Assembly (NCBI GenBank): GCA_013115145.1
Contig: JAAPAO010000500.1
Span: forward strand, 1 to 21,432
From: Perkinsus chesapeaki
Lineage: Eukaryota; Perkinsozoa; Perkinsida; Perkinsidae
DNA length: 21,432 nucleotides
Reading direction: 5' to 3'
The notes below the pieces were generated by a model. That model did not search any database. It was not told where the DNA came from and saw only the letters and a program-made list of their open reading frames with translations. This document shows positions 18,739 to 21,432 of this stretch, piece by piece. The position numbers were made by a program, and so were the translations under genes. Numbering within the stretch: position 1 is the stretch's first letter; every line of letters begins with the position of its first letter.

Positions 18739-19049
18739 ATGGCGGACTTCAATTCAAAGCCGGAGACAGAGTAAGTCATTCACTAGGATCCTCGACATCT
18801 TCACCTTCCAGCCCATACAGCACAGAACAGTTCCAGCGAGCAGTGATATCGGTTGCGCCACATGTTAAGAGCGGCTCAGCAGTCTTACCAACAGTACTGT
18901 TATGATCTGATGGATGAGCCATAACACAATAGCTGTCTCCCTCTCAGGGGGGCACCATCGCCCTTACGACCACTTATTCATCGAGCTACCTGCCTCGAGT
19001 GAGATCGAAGTGGCACAAAGACACCCTTGTGTATCAGAGACGGCGGTGA
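18739..19049 (+). CDS. Small protein of unknown function, 71 aa, three exons
   Basis: Exons (+): 18739-18770, 18812-18893, 18948-19049. They join in frame to 71 codons plus TGA; introns are 41 bp (strong GTAAGT donor, 18771-18811) and 54 bp. The protein runs MADFNSKPETDPYSTEQFQR, AVISVAPHVKSGSAVLPT, GGTIALTTTYSSSYLPRVRS, KWHKDTLVYQRRR. The GGT...TTTYSSSYLP motif and very basic end resemble short microtubule-inner or ciliary proteins, but this is only a resemblance. No single exon would be found by an open-frame search. It begins 60 bp after the previous gene's stop, on the same strand. A second frame across exon 3 is also open but needs a different phase. Confidence 0.5.
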
Positions 19050-19546
19050 AGATGAGCCCTTCATGCATGTTTTAAGTCATATACAAATGTTGCTGTTATC
19101 GTAGAGTGCCTTTTGTTGTGCCAAGTTATGCTGAATTGAAAGAACAGCATCGGATAAGATATCGAAGATCCGCCGACAGCATTCGCCGGTAGGGTGTTCG
19201 CTGAAAACACATCATGATTTGGCCCCTCGTTGTAATGAAGGGAGTTACACGGCTTCCCTCGCAATCGAACAGACATCTACAGTGCGCCGAAGTCAAATCG
19301 CAATACGAGATAATACTGTGCAGTGCGAGCCTTGTATAACTCGTTCACAAGATCTTATCATCACGTTCATCACAGTTATCCACACACGATTCATCTTGAT
19401 GGGGTACTATAGACCGTGATGGCAGCTTCTGGACGCTGTAGTGAAAATAAGAATCGATATTGTTTGGTGCCCAGTGGTGGTCCTGAGTGTTCTTGAGTGT
19501 TCTTGACACAGTAAGGTGATCAATTAAAATCTTGTGGCAAAGGAAG
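19050..19546. other. Intergenic, upstream of the BIVM-like gene
   Basis: About 500 bp with no coding sequence I can support on either strand. It presumably contains the 3' end of the 71-aa gene and the promoter/leader of the next. A short direct repeat GAGTGTTCTT occurs twice in tandem at about 19485-19504. Confidence 0.45.
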
Positions 19547-20791
19547 ATGTGCTCATACTCAGGTGAAGTAGAGATTCGACCCGACGGAAGCGACCTGCGC
19601 TTGAAACATTCCACGACAACTCTGGGGCAGATCATTTCCCCTAGGCTTTATTCTCATTACTGCAAGCTCGCTTGTTGTGTGGAGTCCTTCTTGTACCAAA
19701 GCTCACAGAGCCACATGTCGGCGCACGAAGACTCTTCTGGAATCGAAGACAACGGCAATGGAATTCTATCACACGAACCTGGTCTCGATGGTTGGCTATT
19801 CAAAGAGTTGCGTAGCTCCGACCAAGCAAGGTTTTTCACAGTCGGTGTCAATCATTGTGCCTTGAACGCATGGCTGTCACAAAACTCACCGTGCTGTGCT
19901 GCTGCAGTGATAGCCCAAGCCATGAATTGCTGTTATCCGGGCCGCTCACCATGGAGAGTTGAGGACGGGATTGATGCATTAATTTGTCTGGTGGAAAGTA
20001 AAATATCAACTTTGGTTGACACTTTAGTCTCTCTGGGAGCAACGTGTGATGTAAAGGCTCTTCTGGAGAGCAGACTTGACGAGGAGGCTCCCGGGTGGAA
20101 AAAGTCAAAGAAGGTCAAAAAGAGTGCAATCAACAAGGTTGTTAACAAGTTGGCAGAAGAAATCGAGGAGAATTCTCGGAAAGGAATATCTGCCGATGAT
20201 GACTCTGCAGATGATGCGGGGGGCGTCCAATGCGATGAGCTACCCTCATCAGTTGCATTCGACATTCCATTCGGACCTTCTTCTGAGAGAGAACCGGTGG
20301 CTAGAGCACTACAAGGCTTAGCAATGAAGATGGATTGTCTACAACGTTTGCAGAGAGCGAGGCCGTCCACAGCCGGAATAGGCAACTGGGCTATTGAAGA
20401 CGTTTTGAGGCACCACAGACTCGACGTTAGAACAGTCCTAGGAAGAGCTGTGCTCGGCGAACGAAAACCTCTCATCAGTACGACTGACAAGAGGGCATGG
20501 GATAAATTCAAGGGCGAGTTTACTAAGCACGATTGTATGATTATACACGTTAATAACCACTATGCCATGGTCTTCGCCTACCGGGAGAGGGACAACCTCA
20601 AAGAGGTCCTTACTGCGAAAAAGGGACAAAAGCCAAAGTATTGGGTAGATTGGACACACGTTATAGCTGCTTTGAATAAATGGCAAGGTTATGGGGTTAG
20701 TGGAATCAACAAAATGGACACTGCGGAAGGTCAGCATCTAGAATCGAAGCAAGGTGGTACCTTCGAAGACTCGAACTTTAACCAAACATGA
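19547..20791 (+). CDS. BIVM-like protein with a cysteine-peptidase-like Cys/His pattern, single exon
   Basis: The start is ATG 19547 or, more plausibly, ATG 19715 (MSAHEDSSGIEDNGNG, giving 358 aa); the open frame continues further upstream without an ATG. No intron is needed. Blocks seen: FFTVGVNHCALNAWLSQNSP followed by CCAAAVIAQAMNCC; a Lys-rich acidic middle (KKSKKVKKSAINKVVNKLAE) that looks disordered; GNWAIEDVLRHHRLDVRTVL; and DCMIIHVNNHYAMVFAYRE, then LTAKKGQKPKYWVDWTHVI. The order Cys near the start, GNWAI, His in NNHYAMVFA and an Asp/Trp block resembles the basic immunoglobulin-like variable motif (BIVM) family of vertebrates and protists, which I read as a papain-like cysteine-peptidase fold with Cys and His in catalytic positions. 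Enzyme activity is inference. The fold call rests on motif memory, not on an alignment. The C-terminus is short and polar. Confidence 0.55.
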   Translation: MCSYSGEVEIRPDGSDLRLKHSTTTLGQIISPRLYSHYCKLACCVESFLYQSSQSHMSAHEDSSGIEDNGNGILSHEPGLDGWLFKELRSSDQARFFTVGVNHCALNAWLSQNSPCCAAAVIAQAMNCCYPGRSPWRVEDGIDALICLVESKISTLVDTLVSLGATCDVKALLESRLDEEAPGWKKSKKVKKSAINKVVNKLAEEIEENSRKGISADDDSADDAGGVQCDELPSSVAFDIPFGPSSEREPVARALQGLAMKMDCLQRLQRARPSTAGIGNWAIEDVLRHHRLDVRTVLGRAVLGERKPLISTTDKRAWDKFKGEFTKHDCMIIHVNNHYAMVFAYRERDNLKEVLTAKKGQKPKYWVDWTHVIAALNKWQGYGVSGINKMDTAEGQHLESKQGGTFEDSNFNQT

Positions 20792-21314
20792 ATGAATGTT
20801 GGAATCGCATTTGTGTAGAATATTCCACATCACTCTTGAGTTTATTCAATATTATTTGCATCAGCAATGCTTGTCCGTTAGTGAGATACAATATGCTTAT
20901 CCGATAAGTCCGTCTCTATCAAGCATGAAACCTACTCCCATGGTTGGTGAAATATAGAGCCTACATGGGATACACAGCGTACACATACATACACCTACAC
21001 ATACATAGCATACATAACAAATCTAGGACCCTCATTGAGGACCCTTACACTGCTGATGAATCCTTAACAAGTCAAATTATATGCGTAGGGTCGGCACTGT
21101 TATGTGACACTTCAATTCGCTGTGAAACTGGTGTCACATATGGTGTGACATGTTTATGTATATTTCCGCATAACTTTTGAGTTGTTCCAGAGACATGCTG
21201 CCGGCATCCTGGGCATCCTACAGGGGATGGGGTTATTGCTGTTCATTTGTGGAGAGCCTCTTTCGGGTTGCTCGGCTAGGTAACAATACGTGCATTATGC
21301 GCTCGTGCGTTGGG
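20792..21314. other. Intergenic, 3' flank of the BIVM-like gene
   Basis: No gene seen. It contains a CA/TA-rich stretch with repeated ACATACA words (about 20980-21020), two GGACCC copies around TCATTGA (about 21026-21045), and repeated GTGTCACA/GTGACA words near 21100-21150 that could pair. None of these can be assigned a function. Confidence 0.4.
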
Positions 21315-21432
21315 GTATATTGATGAAGTAGATGATACTAAACCACTGTCTCCCGGGGTGGTATATTGATGAAGTAGATGATACTAAACCACTGTCTCCC
21401 GGGGTGGTATATTGATGAAGTAGATGATACTA
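21315..21432. repeat. 46-bp perfect tandem repeat running off the right edge
   Basis: Two full identical copies (21315-21360, 21361-21406) and 26 bases of a third. Each unit begins GTATATTGATGAAG and ends CTCCCGGGGTG. The array continues beyond the window, so copy number is unknown. 46 is not a multiple of three, so it is unlikely to be coding across units. Complete identity between copies means recent amplification or homogenisation. Confidence 0.95.

Noticed and set aside
1-21432. tRNA, rRNA, CRISPR array, insertion sequence or viral insertion
   Set aside because: Looked for box-B-like GGTTCRA words in cloverleaf context, regularly spaced palindromic repeats, transposase or polymerase motifs and terminal inverted repeats; none were convincing.

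Overview
The window is eukaryotic nuclear DNA. Nearly every gene is cut by very short introns, mostly 40-57 bp with GT...AG ends, so single open frames give only fragments and every gene model here was joined by hand from frame, splice sites and protein similarity. The most likely source is an alveolate close to dinoflagellates, probably Perkinsus or a relative. The reasons are the tiny introns, long runs of genes on one strand, a sequence on the + strand at 5417-5442 that closely resembles the dinoflagellate/Perkinsus spliced leader and is followed directly by a GT donor, and the gene content. This assignment is inference, not proof.

Layout. From position 1 to about 16390 every gene I can support lies on the minus strand. 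In order of position they are: the signal-peptide start of a mucin-like Thr/Ala/Pro-repeat protein that runs off the left edge (1-415); a TMX2-like thioredoxin-fold membrane protein (1154-2216); a spastin-type AAA ATPase with an MIT-like helix (2395-4116); an orphan terminal exon (4185-4300); a 188-aa protein starting MGCGQSS, probably N-myristoylated (4520-5295); a 182-aa helical protein (5770-6495); a Ser/Arg-rich protein of unknown function (6611-8100); a 225-aa protein of unknown function (8119-9111); a molybdenum cofactor sulfurase (9240-11612); a TTC27/Emw1-type TPR protein (11715-15860 or 15977); and a 96-aa protein with a mitochondrial-like N-terminus (16010-16390). A gene-poor strand-switch region follows (16391-17601). 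After it come three + strand genes: a 267-aa protein (17602-18678), a 71-aa protein (18739-19049) and a BIVM-like protein with a cysteine-peptidase-like Cys/His pattern (19547 or 19715 to 20791). The right edge holds a perfect 46-bp tandem repeat.

The genes do not form a pathway. They are a mix of housekeeping functions: ER membrane redox-fold protein, microtubule severing, Mo-enzyme maturation and a TPR scaffold. No prophage, CRISPR array, tRNA or rRNA gene was recognised. The best candidates for new biology are the spliced-leader-like element, the secreted repeat protein, an intron in the spastin gene that is either 15 nt long or a GC-AG intron, the uneven intron density (MOCOS and the 5' half of TTC27 almost intronless beside intron-dense neighbours), and several intron-rich genes with no family I recognise.
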